Assembly: GCF_021390245.1 (NCBI RefSeq)
Contig: NZ_JAJUXH010000023.1
Span: 1 to 64,000, forward strand
Direction: 5' to 3'
Origin: Dyadobacter sp. CY323
GTDB taxonomy: Bacteria; Bacteroidota; Bacteroidia; Cytophagales; Spirosomataceae
Length of the DNA stretch: 64,000 nucleotides
Shown: one piece after another, positions 8,513 to 17,890 of the stretch
How positions within the stretch are numbered: the first letter of the stretch is position 1
Layout of the letters: each line of letters opens with the position of its first letter
The notes under the pieces: generated by a model
Databases searched by the model: none
The model's input: only the letters and a program-made list of their open reading frames with translations
Told to the model about the DNA's origin: nothing
Translations under genes and position numbers: made by a program

Positions 8513-11500
8513 TCAGTTTACCTTTCTGATCACACCTTTGGAATCGGTAATAGTTACATTTCTGACGTTACCGGGCAAAAACAGTGCATGTGACGATTGG
8601 GAGAGGAAAGAAGAACCGTACGTCATCTCTTCCTTGCGGGTTTTACCATTTTTGAATTCCAGCTTAGCAAAGATTTCGTTTGGCTGCAATGGCACTCTCC
8701 TGCTTTCGACTTTGCTCTGGTGAAACCGCAGCGAATCCCGGTTTTGAGAGGTGACAGTCAGCCATTGGTTGCGTGAAGAACCCAGTTTCACCATTGCTTT
8801 CGCATTCCCGGGCACCAGATAGCCGCTTTTTAATGGAGTAATCGGACTAAAACCTCCGCTTCCATTGCCTTTCAGAATCAGCCCGCTAAATGCATCGTAA
8901 CGCCCCACTGAAACTTCGGAACCAAAGTCGTTGCCACAAAGCATGACATCCAGATTACCGTCCTGGTCGAAGTCCTCGGTCACCATTCCGAAAATCGGTG
9001 CGAACTGGGTTTGAACCGGCAGCTCACGCAAAATAAATTTCCCGTTTCCCTGATTTTCGACATAACTGCTTTGCATATACGTAGCCGTAACGTGGAGCGC
9101 CTCTTTCAGTTCTTCGGGCTTCAAAATGTCTTTGAGAGATGCTTTTGCAAACTTGCCATATTCCTGAAAACGCTGCCTCGCAAGGATAACCTGCTTGCCC
9201 ATATCGTCACGAGTATTGTAAGGAAACTCCTGATACGTGCCGTCAACTGCTTTATAAAATACGGTCGGAATGGCATCGAAATAACCGTCGTTGTTGAAAT
9301 CTTTTGCATACATGCTTACCGGCTGACTTTCCGAGGCGCGGCTCAGTGAGTTGAGCCCGAGGTTTCCGGCGATGTAATCCATGTCCCCGTCATTATCGAA
9401 ATCCCCGGCGGCAATGCTGCCCCACCAGCCTTTTTTGCTTTCGAGACCAGATGTTACTTTTCTGAATTTACCTTTTTCGTTTTTAAGAAAAGTCAGAGGC
9501 ATCCATTCCCCTGCCACCAGCAGATCCACCCAGCCATCGTTATCAAAGTCAGTCCATAAGGCATCGCAAACCATACCCAGATTTTGCAGTTCCGGCGCGG
9601 TGGTTCCGGTCACATTGGAAAATCGTACTGTATTGCCTTGAGTATCATTTCTTAGAATAAAGCTCGAAACAGGTTTCGGATATCCGCCCGACTCAACCCG
9701 CCCGCCCACAAAAAGATCCAAATCGCCATCTTTATCGTAATCCACCGCTTTTACACACGAGCCATTGATTTCAAACGGAGGCAGAGCTGTGGAAGCAAAA
9801 CTGAAATTACCCTTTCCATCATTCAGATAAAGCATATTCTTCAACCCTTCCGAGCCCACCCGGAGCTCATAACTTCCACTGACCACATACAGGTCCAGGT
9901 CTTTGTCATTGTCCGCGTCAAATAGCAATACGCCCATATCTTCCGTCACCTTTTCCGAGCCCTCTTTTCCCGGAAGCAGATCCGCCACCTTAAATTTCCC
10001 ATCAGCCAGCTGAATCAGAAACCGGCCTTTATGGTTTAATGCGCCGCCCACAAAAACGTCATCCAGCCCATCCCCATTAACATCCCCGGCAGCCAGCGCA
10101 GGCCCGAACTGGGAAAGTTTGTGTGGTATCAGTTTTTGTAAATTAAAATCGATAATGTCCATTTCTTCATGCACATAAGGTATGCGAAGACTCGAAGTAA
10201 TATCGGCAAACAATGCATTTGTCAACTTTTTCTCACTTTCTGGCACTGCTATCTCACCCGCGTTTTTTTCAAATACCTGTAATACCTGATTGGCTTTTAC
10301 ATTTTTCAATACCTGAGTTTTGCCACCCGGCCAGGTGATTATCAACTGGTCTATCACTTTCACAGCACCAAGCCCAAAATGCGTAAACGCCTCTACTGTA
10401 GACAGATAACCTCTATATGGCGAGTTTTCTGAGTACTGGATCTGCTTTTCTCCATAGTGTATCTTCGCAATCGCTCCGATCCCGTCCCGGTTTTTTCGTT
10501 CTCCATTAAATTTGATCCGCAGGTAATTACTGTCCTCCGGTTTGAGCTGGATGGAATTGTTGCGATAGACGGATGCTGAATCATTGATATTATTAACCAC
10601 ATAATCCAGGTCACCATCGTTGTCCAAATCCGCATAAGCTGCGCCATTTGAGAAGCTTGGCGTTTCGATACCCCATTCATCACTCACATTCGAGAACCGC
10701 AGATCACCCCTATTTTTAAATGCATAATTCGGGATTTTTACGGACGGAATGTACTTCAGCATTTCCATTTTGGGGACCAGGTTTGTGACCTCTGCCCGAT
10801 AGGCCATAAAGTCCAGGTCCGTAATATCCTTGGGAAACCCGTTTGTGACAATAACATCCCGCAGACCGTCATTATCAAAATCCGTCACCATGGGCGTCCA
10901 GCTCCAGTCCGTCTCGGCAATACCGCTTAGAAGCCCGATTTCGCTGAAAGCCGGATCCTTTCCCGCTGCATTAGACCGCCCCATGTTGACCTGCAGTGTA
11001 TTTCTGGCTACCTGATACTGATACCCGTACCGGTCGTTGTTCTGATAGGTAATGTAACTGTTTGCCGGCGTCATCATTTTCTTGCGCAGGTTGGTCTCCG
11101 GCATCATATCGAGGGCAATTACATCGGGAAGACCGTCATTGTTGATGTCAGCCACATCGTTGCCCATCGCCGAATAAGACGTGTGTTTGAAATAAGTATC
11201 CGCTCTGTCGGTAAAAGTGCCATTGCCGTTATTAATGTAAAGCAGATCGTTTGTGATGTAATCGTTTGTCACATAAATGTCTTTCCAGCCATCCTGGTTA
11301 ATATCCGTCACATTCACCCCCAGCCCGTACCCCTCGATCAGAATGCCCGCCTCTCTTGATACGTTTGTGAAAACAGGATGATTAAGGGTCGCATCCCAGT
11401 CATTTCTAAAAAGCCGGGACGTTCTTTTTGATGATCCGTCTGTAATTTTTTTATGAAACTTATTCGGAAACGTCGTATTGTCCATTTCATTCACGACCAG

Positions 11501-12070
11501 GAATAAATCCAGGTCTCCGTCATTATCATAATCAAAAAACGCCGCATTGGTCGTGTGTGTCGTATCTGCAACCCCATACTCCTGGCCCATTTCCTTAAAA
11601 ACCGGGACGTTATTGCTGTCCGTTCCCTGGTTCACATAGAGCAGGTTCATCCGTTCGGCAGCAACTTTTCTCACCGATGAGCAAACATAAATATCCGGAC
11701 GCCCGTCGCTATTGATATCCACTACCGCCACACCAGTAGCCCATTTGTTTTCACCGGCTACACCGGATTTTTTTGTTACATCTTCAAACTTGAAGTCCCC
11801 TTTGTTTAAATACAACTTGTTATCCACTGAATTGCCGGTGAAATAAACATCAGGCAGGCTGTCATTATTAAAGTCCGCGAGAGCTACGCCACCGCCATTG
11901 TACACGTATTCGAAACTGAGAATATTCATAGTATCATTCTCCGCAATGCGGTTAGAGAACCTGATCCCCGTGCCGTCGCTATCCAGCCGGGTGAATGTCT
12001 TCAGTTTTTTTTGACATGAAAAGAGCAGCATTGCCAGAAAGCAAAATAGAATGAAGGGCCGTGTAAACAT
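8513..12070 (-). CDS. Large FG-GAP/VCBS-repeat lipoprotein with an ASPIC/UnbV domain
   Basis: An 1185-residue surface or periplasmic lipoprotein (lipobox LFSC, Cys19). It carries many integrin-type FG-GAP repeats with calcium-binding D-x-N/D-x-DG motifs (DFNNDSLPDVYF, DINSDGRPDIYV, DYDNDGDLDLFL and others) on both sides of an ASPIC/UnbV domain at about residues 513-598, and further repeats to the C-terminus. The architecture is that of CRTAC1-like proteins found next to susC/susD genes in Bacteroidetes. It is read leftward toward susC but has its own terminator. Likely a multi-bladed propeller for binding glycan or protein; enzymatic activity is not evident. Confidence 0.9.
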   Translation of the reverse strand: MFTRPFILFCFLAMLLFSCQKKLKTFTRLDSDGTGIRFSNRIAENDTMNILSFEYVYNGGGVALADFNNDSLPDVYFTGNSVDNKLYLNKGDFKFEDVTKKSGVAGENKWATGVAVVDINSDGRPDIYVCSSVRKVAAERMNLLYVNQGTDSNNVPVFKEMGQEYGVADTTHTTNAAFFDYDNDGDLDLFLVVNEMDNTTFPNKFHKKITDGSSKRTSRLFRNDWDATLNHPVFTNVSREAGILIEGYGLGVNVTDINQDGWKDIYVTNDYITNDLLYINNGNGTFTDRADTYFKHTSYSAMGNDVADINNDGLPDVIALDMMPETNLRKKMMTPANSYITYQNNDRYGYQYQVARNTLQVNMGRSNAAGKDPAFSEIGLLSGIAETDWSWTPMVTDFDNDGLRDVIVTNGFPKDITDLDFMAYRAEVTNLVPKMEMLKYIPSVKIPNYAFKNRGDLRFSNVSDEWGIETPSFSNGAAYADLDNDGDLDYVVNNINDSASVYRNNSIQLKPEDSNYLRIKFNGERKNRDGIGAIAKIHYGEKQIQYSENSPYRGYLSTVEAFTHFGLGAVKVIDQLIITWPGGKTQVLKNVKANQVLQVFEKNAGEIAVPESEKKLTNALFADITSSLRIPYVHEEMDIIDFNLQKLIPHKLSQFGPALAAGDVNGDGLDDVFVGGALNHKGRFLIQLADGKFKVADLLPGKEGSEKVTEDMGVLLFDADNDKDLDLYVVSGSYELRVGSEGLKNMLYLNDGKGNFSFASTALPPFEINGSCVKAVDYDKDGDLDLFVGGRVESGGYPKPVSSFILRNDTQGNTVRFSNVTGTTAPELQNLGMVCDALWTDFDNDGWVDLLVAGEWMPLTFLKNEKGKFRKVTSGLESKKGWWGSIAAGDFDNDGDMDYIAGNLGLNSLSRASESQPVSMYAKDFNNDGYFDAIPTVFYKAVDGTYQEFPYNTRDDMGKQVILARQRFQEYGKFAKASLKDILKPEELKEALHVTATYMQSSYVENQGNGKFILRELPVQTQFAPIFGMVTEDFDQDGNLDVMLCGNDFGSEVSVGRYDAFSGLILKGNGSGGFSPITPLKSGYLVPGNAKAMVKLGSSRNQWLTVTSQNRDSLRFHQSKVESRRVPLQPNEIFAKLEFKNGKTRKEEMTYGSSFLSQSSHALFLPGNVRNVTITDSKGVIRKVN

Positions 12071-12374
12071 GTTTCAGTAATTTGTTCTTGCTAAGTTCGA
12101 TAACCTAATATTGGGCCGGCCATCCGCCTGCTTTATTGTAAAGCCAGTAGTGTTTTCGGATCAGGAGCCAGGCCAAATCGCAAGTCAGCATATATAATTA
12201 TTCGATCAATAATTACCTTATTCTGAGAGCTAATTCCGAAGATAATCTAATACTATCGTAAAAAGATAAAAAAGAATAGTTATAATTAAGTCACCATTAT
12301 TCACATATTGGCATACCGGCAAAGGCCGCGAACACATTCACAAATTGCCAACCTTCGATTTCAGGATTTATAGC
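12071..12374. other. Intergenic region with a perfect 8-bp inverted repeat
   Basis: This 304-nt gap between two leftward genes holds TAATTATT (12195-12202) / AATAATTA (12208-12215), an exact inverted repeat around CGATC, 125 nt upstream of the FG-GAP gene. It could be an operator; there is no T-run to make it a terminator. No gene is visible here. Confidence 0.4.
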
Positions 12375-13517
12375 TTAGTCATCCCTTTTCCAATCGGCCG
12401 GCAGTAAGGTTGAAAAACGGTCACTGCCCAAATCCCCGGCTATTTCGAATCCCATTGGCATTACCACCCACCCTTGCGGCGTGATTACAATGTAACCCTG
12501 CGGCATGGTGATCTGGGTGTACGCAAAAGGCATATCCGAATAAGGTGAGCGCCCTTTCCGATTGGTGTTGAAAACTTCGAGCTGCGTCATCGACACCACC
12601 AGACGTTCGGTGGGCAATTCTCCTGGTCTCACCAACCGCATACCACGCACCGCCTCGATCCGGTTATGCAGGTGCCTCGACAAAAGATTCAGTCCGTTCA
12701 CGGTACTCACCGATTTGAACATCCGAAGCGAATCCGGGATTACCTGGTACACCTTAAAACCCTGCTCGATCAGACTGTCGGATACCATACTTGCCAAAAG
12801 GTGTTTCAACGAACCCTGATAAGCTATTTTCTGATTTGCGCGCCACTGTTTTTTCTGCAAGCTGTCTTTCGGAACAAGTACCTCGAAACGGGTACTGCCT
12901 CCATAGTACACTTTGCCGCTGAAATAATCGAAATCGTCCAGATCCTGATGAATGCGGTAACCCAGCGCATTGTTTTCAATGATCAGCGGACTTGTCGACT
13001 GCGCGATCACGTGTCCGTCATCGTCTTCCGAAATTCGCAGCACCTCGGGATTTTTAATGACACATAACTTGCTGAACCTGCTGCTACCCAGCAGTTCACG
13101 CGTAACTATTTTCAGGTTTTTCTCCCGCTTCTTATTTTTCCGCGCAAAAATGGTAACCCCCTGCAACTGCTGACCTTCCCTAAGTTTGAACAAAACACTT
13201 TTCACCCCACCCTGCTCAAAACGGAGCGTCTGCTTCACGGTTTCGTATCCCAGAAACGATACCACCATTTCCAGGTTCCCTACATTCAGGTTCGGCAGCC
13301 TGTAATTTCCGTTTTCATCTGCATTCGTCCCAATGGTAGAATTGTTGATGAACACATTGGCGAAAGGCAGCGGTTTTCCTGTTTTTTCATCCGTTACCTT
13401 TCCGGTGAGCGTTACATTCTGAGCGAAAGAATGGCCCAGAGCACATATTGAAACAAATGCAATAATCCGGAGTCGGCAGAAAAAAGCTATTTTTTTGGGG
13501 TTCGGTACCGGATGCAT
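12375..13517 (-). CDS. CarboxypepD_reg-like domain secreted protein
   Basis: A 380-residue secreted protein. A signal peptide ends near residue 32 (ALGHSFAQ) and a CarboxypepD_reg-like beta-sandwich follows at about 34-120 (LTGKVTDEKTGKPLPFANVF, TNADENGNYRLPN, VVSFLGYE). The domain is the same as at the N-terminus of SusC proteins but here it is not followed by a plug or barrel. The remaining 260 residues include a region of about 20 charged residues (RKNKKREKNLKI) and are of unknown fold. Proteins of this build are common in Bacteroidetes; the role is unknown. It is divergent from the BlaI gene. Confidence 0.85.
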   Translation of the reverse strand: MHPVPNPKKIAFFCRLRIIAFVSICALGHSFAQNVTLTGKVTDEKTGKPLPFANVFINNSTIGTNADENGNYRLPNLNVGNLEMVVSFLGYETVKQTLRFEQGGVKSVLFKLREGQQLQGVTIFARKNKKREKNLKIVTRELLGSSRFSKLCVIKNPEVLRISEDDDGHVIAQSTSPLIIENNALGYRIHQDLDDFDYFSGKVYYGGSTRFEVLVPKDSLQKKQWRANQKIAYQGSLKHLLASMVSDSLIEQGFKVYQVIPDSLRMFKSVSTVNGLNLLSRHLHNRIEAVRGMRLVRPGELPTERLVVSMTQLEVFNTNRKGRSPYSDMPFAYTQITMPQGYIVITPQGWVVMPMGFEIAGDLGSDRFSTLLPADWKRDD

Positions 13518-13583
13518 GGATTGTTAAAAGTCTTTTCATTCCAAAGATAAAAGAGAGGTTCTAAAAACATAAAAATGATCTCT

Positions 13584-13628
13584 ACTAGAAAAATAGTTTG
13601 TTAACTATAAAAATAGTTTCTATACTTG
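13584..13628 (+). promoter_or_regulatory. Promoter with duplicated BlaI-type operator
   Basis: Two 16-bp direct repeats, ACTAGAAAAATAGTTT (13584-13599) and ACTATAAAAATAGTTT (13604-13619), start 20 bp apart, about two helical turns. Each holds ACTA/TAGT inverted arms, as expected for a BlaI/MecI dimer. TTTG at 13597-13600, then 20 nt, then TATACTTG at 13621-13628 fits the -33/-7 Bacteroidetes promoter with one mismatch. The start point would then fall on or next to the ATG at 13633, giving a leaderless message. Confidence 0.65.
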
Positions 13629-13632
13629 CTGC

Positions 13633-14001
13633 ATGGAATTAGAAAAGCTGACCAACAAGGAAGAAGAAGTAATGCAGGTACTATGGAATCTGGAAAATGC
13701 CTTTGTAAAAGACATGCTGCCGCTATTTACAGAGCCAAAGCTGCACTACAATACGCTTTCAACCATCATCCGGAACCTGGAAGAAAAAGGGTATGTGGAT
13801 CACCGGCAATTTGGAAACACTTATGAATATTTTCCGGTCGTGAAACGCGAGGATTACCAAAACCATTTTGTGCTGAATAAAGTCGTTGGAAATTATTTCA
13901 ATGATTCTTACAAAGACCTGGTTACCTATTTTGCCAGAAATGAAAAAGTGACGCCCGAGGAGTTGCGTGAAATTGCCAGAATGATTGAAAAAGGAGAATA
14001 A
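13633..14001 (+). CDS. BlaI/MecI/CopY-family transcriptional repressor
   Basis: A 122-residue winged-helix repressor. The N-terminus (LTNKEEEVMQVLWNLE) and the recognition part (YNTLSTIIRNLEEKGYVDHR) are standard for the family, and the C-terminal helix (about 95-120) would form the dimer arm that the sensor protease cleaves. It is followed after 33 nt by an M56 metallopeptidase gene, the usual BlaI-BlaR1 partnership. Two operator-like repeats directly upstream suggest autorepression. The start is fixed because the next ATG would remove the conserved first helix. Confidence 0.93.
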   Translation: MELEKLTNKEEEVMQVLWNLENAFVKDMLPLFTEPKLHYNTLSTIIRNLEEKGYVDHRQFGNTYEYFPVVKREDYQNHFVLNKVVGNYFNDSYKDLVTYFARNEKVTPEELREIARMIEKGE

Positions 14002-14034
14002 TGTATTGATGTACCACCATTAATCTTTTTACCG

Positions 14035-15801
14035 ATGCTATTTCTGTACCTTTTAAAAGTCAGCTTGCTTCTGGCAGTTTTGACGCTCGGTTATCGCTGG
14101 ATGGTCCAGTTTGAGACCTTTTCAAAATTCAATCGTGTGCTGCTCTGGCTGAATGTAATCGCAGCCTGGTCATTCCCGGTAATCCCAATGCCCGGCTGGG
14201 GGCCGGTTAAAATACAAACGGAGTTTCATCAGACCATCCCGAAAATCGCAGCGGCGGCACCGGCTGTAAAACATCAGATCTCCGCTTACAACCCGGCACC
14301 GAATGTAATCAACAGCCAAAATCTGCACACGTTGAATATCAGCGAGATCATGCTGCTCATTTACCTTGCGGGAGTTGCGATTCTGAGCATTTATTTTCTG
14401 TTTCAAGTCGGGCGTTTGATTTGGATCCTGGCGGCGTCATCTGTTGAAAAGTCTGATTCCAAGGTCATTTTTGTCAGAAATAAACACATTAAATCACCTT
14501 TTTCATTTTTTCGCTGGATTGTCATCAATCCGGAAAATCATACACCCCGGGAACTAAGCCACATTGTTGCGCACGAGACCGGGCATGTACTGCAATGGCA
14601 CAGCCTGGACCTGATGATTTCAGAAATTCAGCGCATTGCATTATGGTTCAATCCATTTGCCTGGTTTCATCAAAAACTGGTTCAGGCAAATCTCGAATAC
14701 CTCGCGGACCGGGGTGTTTTGGAAAGTGGTTGTGAGAAAAAACAATATCAGTACAGTTTGCTAAATGCCATATTACAAAGTAACGAACTCCCGATGACGA
14801 ATTCGTTTGCACAATCGCTACTTAAAAAACGGATTAAAATGATGAACAGAAAACCTTCCCACTATTTCGCGTGGGGCAAATATGCGTTGCTGATTGGCAT
14901 ACTTTATTTTTCGTCGGCATTTGTCGCACCATATACGATAAAAGCGATCCGTTTCACACCTCCCGCGATTCGCCCGGCTATTAGTCAACTTGTCGTACCG
15001 GCGGCAGAAGATCAGACTTTAACCCCGTCAAAAGCATTTAAAAAAGAGAAAACCAAAGAAAACCAAAGGCCAATTTCTACAACAAATGCGGCTGGGAACG
15101 ATCCCGTTAACCGGAATGCCCCGGCACGCAGCAAATGGGTCGTTGAGAAGCCGGGGACACTTTACTGGGCCATTTCACCTCTGGCAAAGTGGGAAGATAT
15201 TAGTGAAGTAATGACTGAAATTAAGGCTTTCGGGGGAGAAATGACTGTTAATGCGATCGAGTATGATCCTTTGCAGCTATTCATTACAAGTGCCGTTGTG
15301 CGAGTCAGGATTACCAACGGTTCGTCTGGACAAAGCGAGGGCGGGCCTGATAAATTTGCGCCGATCAAAGGCGTTTCGGGGTATATTACCAAGGCGGGGG
15401 GGCTCAGTATGGGACACCTCCCACCCGATCCGATTCAGACAAATCTTGAAAAAGATTATCAAAAGGCAGTTCAGCTTTCTCATGAAAAAGCCGGCGAATA
15501 TCAGGAGTATAAATTAACAAAAGTGATCAATGACGGGTCTTACGGTTCAGCGAGCACCTATCTCAAAGAGTCGCTGGATGGAGAAAAAGGGAAGGCTGTT
15601 CTGAAAAAAGCCGGAATCGGTAAATCAGCTGAGAATACGCTGCTGGTGGATGCTACCCACAAATTTGCGGAGTTCCAGGTGAATTGGGAGCTCTCTTCAT
15701 TCAGCGAAGCGAATGCCATTCCATTTGATCAGATCGACCGGGTCACTATCCTCAAAGATCACCGGCGAGCGAAAGAATATGTGATTATTTATACAAAGTA
15801 G
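14035..15801 (+). CDS. BlaR1/MecR1-like M56 family membrane metallopeptidase
   Basis: A 588-residue integral-membrane zinc protease that would cleave the repressor encoded upstream. Membrane segments are visible at about residues 3-18, 38-48, 102-125 and 283-300. The M56 catalytic motif HETGH is at residues 180-184 (His180, Glu181, His184), with a downstream Glu in LEYLADRGVLESG. The C-terminal 280 residues are extracytoplasmic and do not look like the penicillin-binding sensor of true BlaR1; they contain a Lys/Asn/Pro-rich linker and a small alpha-beta region. So the signal is probably not a beta-lactam. No beta-lactamase gene adjoins. Confidence 0.9.
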   Translation: MLFLYLLKVSLLLAVLTLGYRWMVQFETFSKFNRVLLWLNVIAAWSFPVIPMPGWGPVKIQTEFHQTIPKIAAAAPAVKHQISAYNPAPNVINSQNLHTLNISEIMLLIYLAGVAILSIYFLFQVGRLIWILAASSVEKSDSKVIFVRNKHIKSPFSFFRWIVINPENHTPRELSHIVAHETGHVLQWHSLDLMISEIQRIALWFNPFAWFHQKLVQANLEYLADRGVLESGCEKKQYQYSLLNAILQSNELPMTNSFAQSLLKKRIKMMNRKPSHYFAWGKYALLIGILYFSSAFVAPYTIKAIRFTPPAIRPAISQLVVPAAEDQTLTPSKAFKKEKTKENQRPISTTNAAGNDPVNRNAPARSKWVVEKPGTLYWAISPLAKWEDISEVMTEIKAFGGEMTVNAIEYDPLQLFITSAVVRVRITNGSSGQSEGGPDKFAPIKGVSGYITKAGGLSMGHLPPDPIQTNLEKDYQKAVQLSHEKAGEYQEYKLTKVINDGSYGSASTYLKESLDGEKGKAVLKKAGIGKSAENTLLVDATHKFAEFQVNWELSSFSEANAIPFDQIDRVTILKDHRRAKEYVIIYTK

Positions 15802-15905
15802 AAGTCGCCAACACGATTGAAACCCATAACCACCTACTGCGTTAACAATGCCGAACTGATTTACTAACATTTGCAGAAACTTTACAATAAAATTATTGAC
15901 TTGAC

Positions 15906-16036
15906 ATGGAAACTCTGATATTCCGGCCCGACAGCAAAGAAAAATTGGAAGCATCCGTGAACACAGAATTATCTATCAAGTTAAAGACGAAATCATCAGA
16001 ATCGATTCATTAAAGGACATTAAACAACGAGGCCGC
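15906..16036 (+). pseudogene. Scar of a toxin-antitoxin operon (antitoxin head fused out of frame to a RelE/YoeB-like toxin tail)
   Basis: From ATG 15906 one frame reads METLIFRPDSKEKLEA, like the start of small Bacteroidetes antitoxins. From about 15953 another frame reads IREHRIIYQVKDEIIRIDSL, like the last strands of RelE/ParE/YoeB toxins (the R-I-I-Y core), ending in KDIKQRG just inside the terminator. The middle of both genes is missing, so nothing functional remains. An unbroken 35-codon frame from 15906 ends at 16013, but it mixes the two parts and is not a credible gene. The reading rests on motif likeness only. Confidence 0.5.
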
Positions 16037-16062
16037 TCCAAAATTGGGCGGCCTTGTTGTTT
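16022..16062. terminator. Strong bidirectional terminator
   Basis: A 15-bp stem with one G-T wobble, AAACAACGAGGCCGC (16022-16036) / GCGGCCTTGTTGTTT (16048-16062), with a CCAAAATTGG loop that can itself pair. T-runs on both strands. It lies between the rightward M56 gene and the leftward phosphosugar mutase gene, 17 nt from the latter's stop. Confidence 0.9.
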
Positions 16063-16079
16063 AATGTCTAACTCAGATA

Positions 16080-17843
16080 CTATTTCAATTCCAACTCTTC
16101 CCCAATCGTTTTCACCTTATCTTTCAAGCTGGCGTAAACATTGTCGAAATCTTCATTCTTCTCTAATGTAGCCCGAACTCCCACATAGAATTTAATTTTC
16201 GGCTCGGTTCCGGATGGACGGCAGGTAAATTTGGTACCGTCTTCAGTGAAGAACTGCAATACATTAGACGGTTCGATACCCATTTTACCGGATGGAATGG
16301 AATGCGAAGTTCCACTCGTGAAATCGACTGTGGTTAATGCTTTATAATCGTCCATTCTGATCACCGGCGAGCCTGCGATAGTTTTCGGAGGGTTTGCACG
16401 GAAATCCGCCATCATCTGCTGGATTTCGTCAGCGCCCGTTTTTCCTTTTTTAGTCAAAGAAATAAGGCCCTCATAATAGAAACCAAACTGTTTGTAGATT
16501 TCCATTAACATATCAAAAAGGCTCAATCCTTTGTCTTTGGCATACGCGGTCAGCTCGGCGATCATGGCGCAGGATGCAATCGCATCTTTATCACGAACTG
16601 CGTCACCGATCAAATACCCGTAGCTTTCCTCGCCTCCGCCGATAAATTGTTCCAAGCCTTCTTTTTCCCTGATTACCTGTGCGATATATTTAAAACCGGT
16701 CAACGTATTGTAGCACTTTACATCATAAGCCGCCGCCATTTTATCGATCAGGTCGGTGGTTACGATGGTTTTGCAGACGAATTGTGTACCTGTGAGTTTG
16801 CCGGCATCTTTCCACGCATTCAGCAAATAGTAGATGAGCACGCTGGCAGTCTGGTTTCCATTCAAAAGCTGAATTTCTCCGTGATGATTTTTCACGGCGA
16901 TCCCCACACGGTCTGCATCCGGATCTGTTCCGAGAACTAAATCAGCGTCAATTTCTTTCGCTTTTTCGACCGCTTTGGACATTGCCTCCGTTTCCTCGGG
17001 ATTTGGATAAACCACCGTGGGAAACTGTCCGTTCCCATTTGGCTCGGCCTGCTCCGCGATGACCGTCACTGACTCGAAACCCATTTTGCCTAACAATTGC
17101 GGAACCAATGTAACTCCCGTTCCGTGCAATGGCGTATAAACGATTTTAAGGTTTTTCTGACGTGCCAATGCATCTTTTGAAATGGAAAGCGACAGAATGT
17201 GATCCATGTATTTTTCATCTACCTCGGTACCGATTTTCGTGATTTTCGATGCATCTCCGTCGAATTTCACGTCATCAATCGATTGAATCGCATTAACCTC
17301 GTTGATGATATTGGTATCGTGAGGCGCAACCACCTGCGAACCGTCGTCCCAGTAGGCTTTATAGCCATTATACTCTTTTGGATTATGCGAAGCAGTTACT
17401 ACTACCCCACTTTTACAACCTAATAATCGGATTGCAAATGATAGCTCGGGCGTCGGGCGGAGCGCCTCGAAAAGGTAAACGCTTATTCCATTGGCTGAAA
17501 AAATATCGGCGATAATTTTGGCAAATTCGTCTGACTTAATGCGGCTATCGTACGCGATCGCCACTTTTTTCTCTTCATTTGGAAATGCCTTGTTGAGGTA
17601 ATTGGCAAGTCCCTGGGTAGCAGTACCCACGGTGTAGCGGTTCATGCGGTTGGATCCGATCCCGATCAATCCGCGTAAGCCACCTGTACCAAATTCCAGG
17701 TCTTTATAAAATGCATCCGTCAATTCCGTGTCATTCCCTTCATCAATTAATTGCTGAATGGATTGTTTTGTATCGATATCATAATCACCGCTGAGCCAGC
17801 TACTAACCTTGGCCATTACAGTTGGATCCAATTTTGCAGTCAT
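16080..17843 (-). CDS. Phosphoglucomutase/phosphomannomutase (alpha-D-phosphohexomutase family)
   Basis: A 587-residue enzyme interconverting hexose 1- and 6-phosphates, feeding cell-wall and glycogen precursors. All four family loops are present: the phosphoserine loop TASHNPKEYNGYK with catalytic Ser152, the Mg-binding loop GTDPDADRVG near residue 305, the sugar-binding loop GGGEESYGYL near 405, and the phosphate-binding loop CRPSGTEPKIKFY near the C-terminus. The length matches the PgcA-type (about 580) subfamily rather than short PMM/GlmM enzymes. It is followed upstream by a GH63-type glucosidase on the same strand (47-nt gap), so both may act in glucan metabolism. Confidence 0.95.
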   Translation of the reverse strand: MTAKLDPTVMAKVSSWLSGDYDIDTKQSIQQLIDEGNDTELTDAFYKDLEFGTGGLRGLIGIGSNRMNRYTVGTATQGLANYLNKAFPNEEKKVAIAYDSRIKSDEFAKIIADIFSANGISVYLFEALRPTPELSFAIRLLGCKSGVVVTASHNPKEYNGYKAYWDDGSQVVAPHDTNIINEVNAIQSIDDVKFDGDASKITKIGTEVDEKYMDHILSLSISKDALARQKNLKIVYTPLHGTGVTLVPQLLGKMGFESVTVIAEQAEPNGNGQFPTVVYPNPEETEAMSKAVEKAKEIDADLVLGTDPDADRVGIAVKNHHGEIQLLNGNQTASVLIYYLLNAWKDAGKLTGTQFVCKTIVTTDLIDKMAAAYDVKCYNTLTGFKYIAQVIREKEGLEQFIGGGEESYGYLIGDAVRDKDAIASCAMIAELTAYAKDKGLSLFDMLMEIYKQFGFYYEGLISLTKKGKTGADEIQQMMADFRANPPKTIAGSPVIRMDDYKALTTVDFTSGTSHSIPSGKMGIEPSNVLQFFTEDGTKFTCRPSGTEPKIKFYVGVRATLEKNEDFDNVYASLKDKVKTIGEELELK

Positions 17844-17890
17844 AAATAGTATAGAATTGATATAAAAATTTATTGAAATATACGCCGGAA

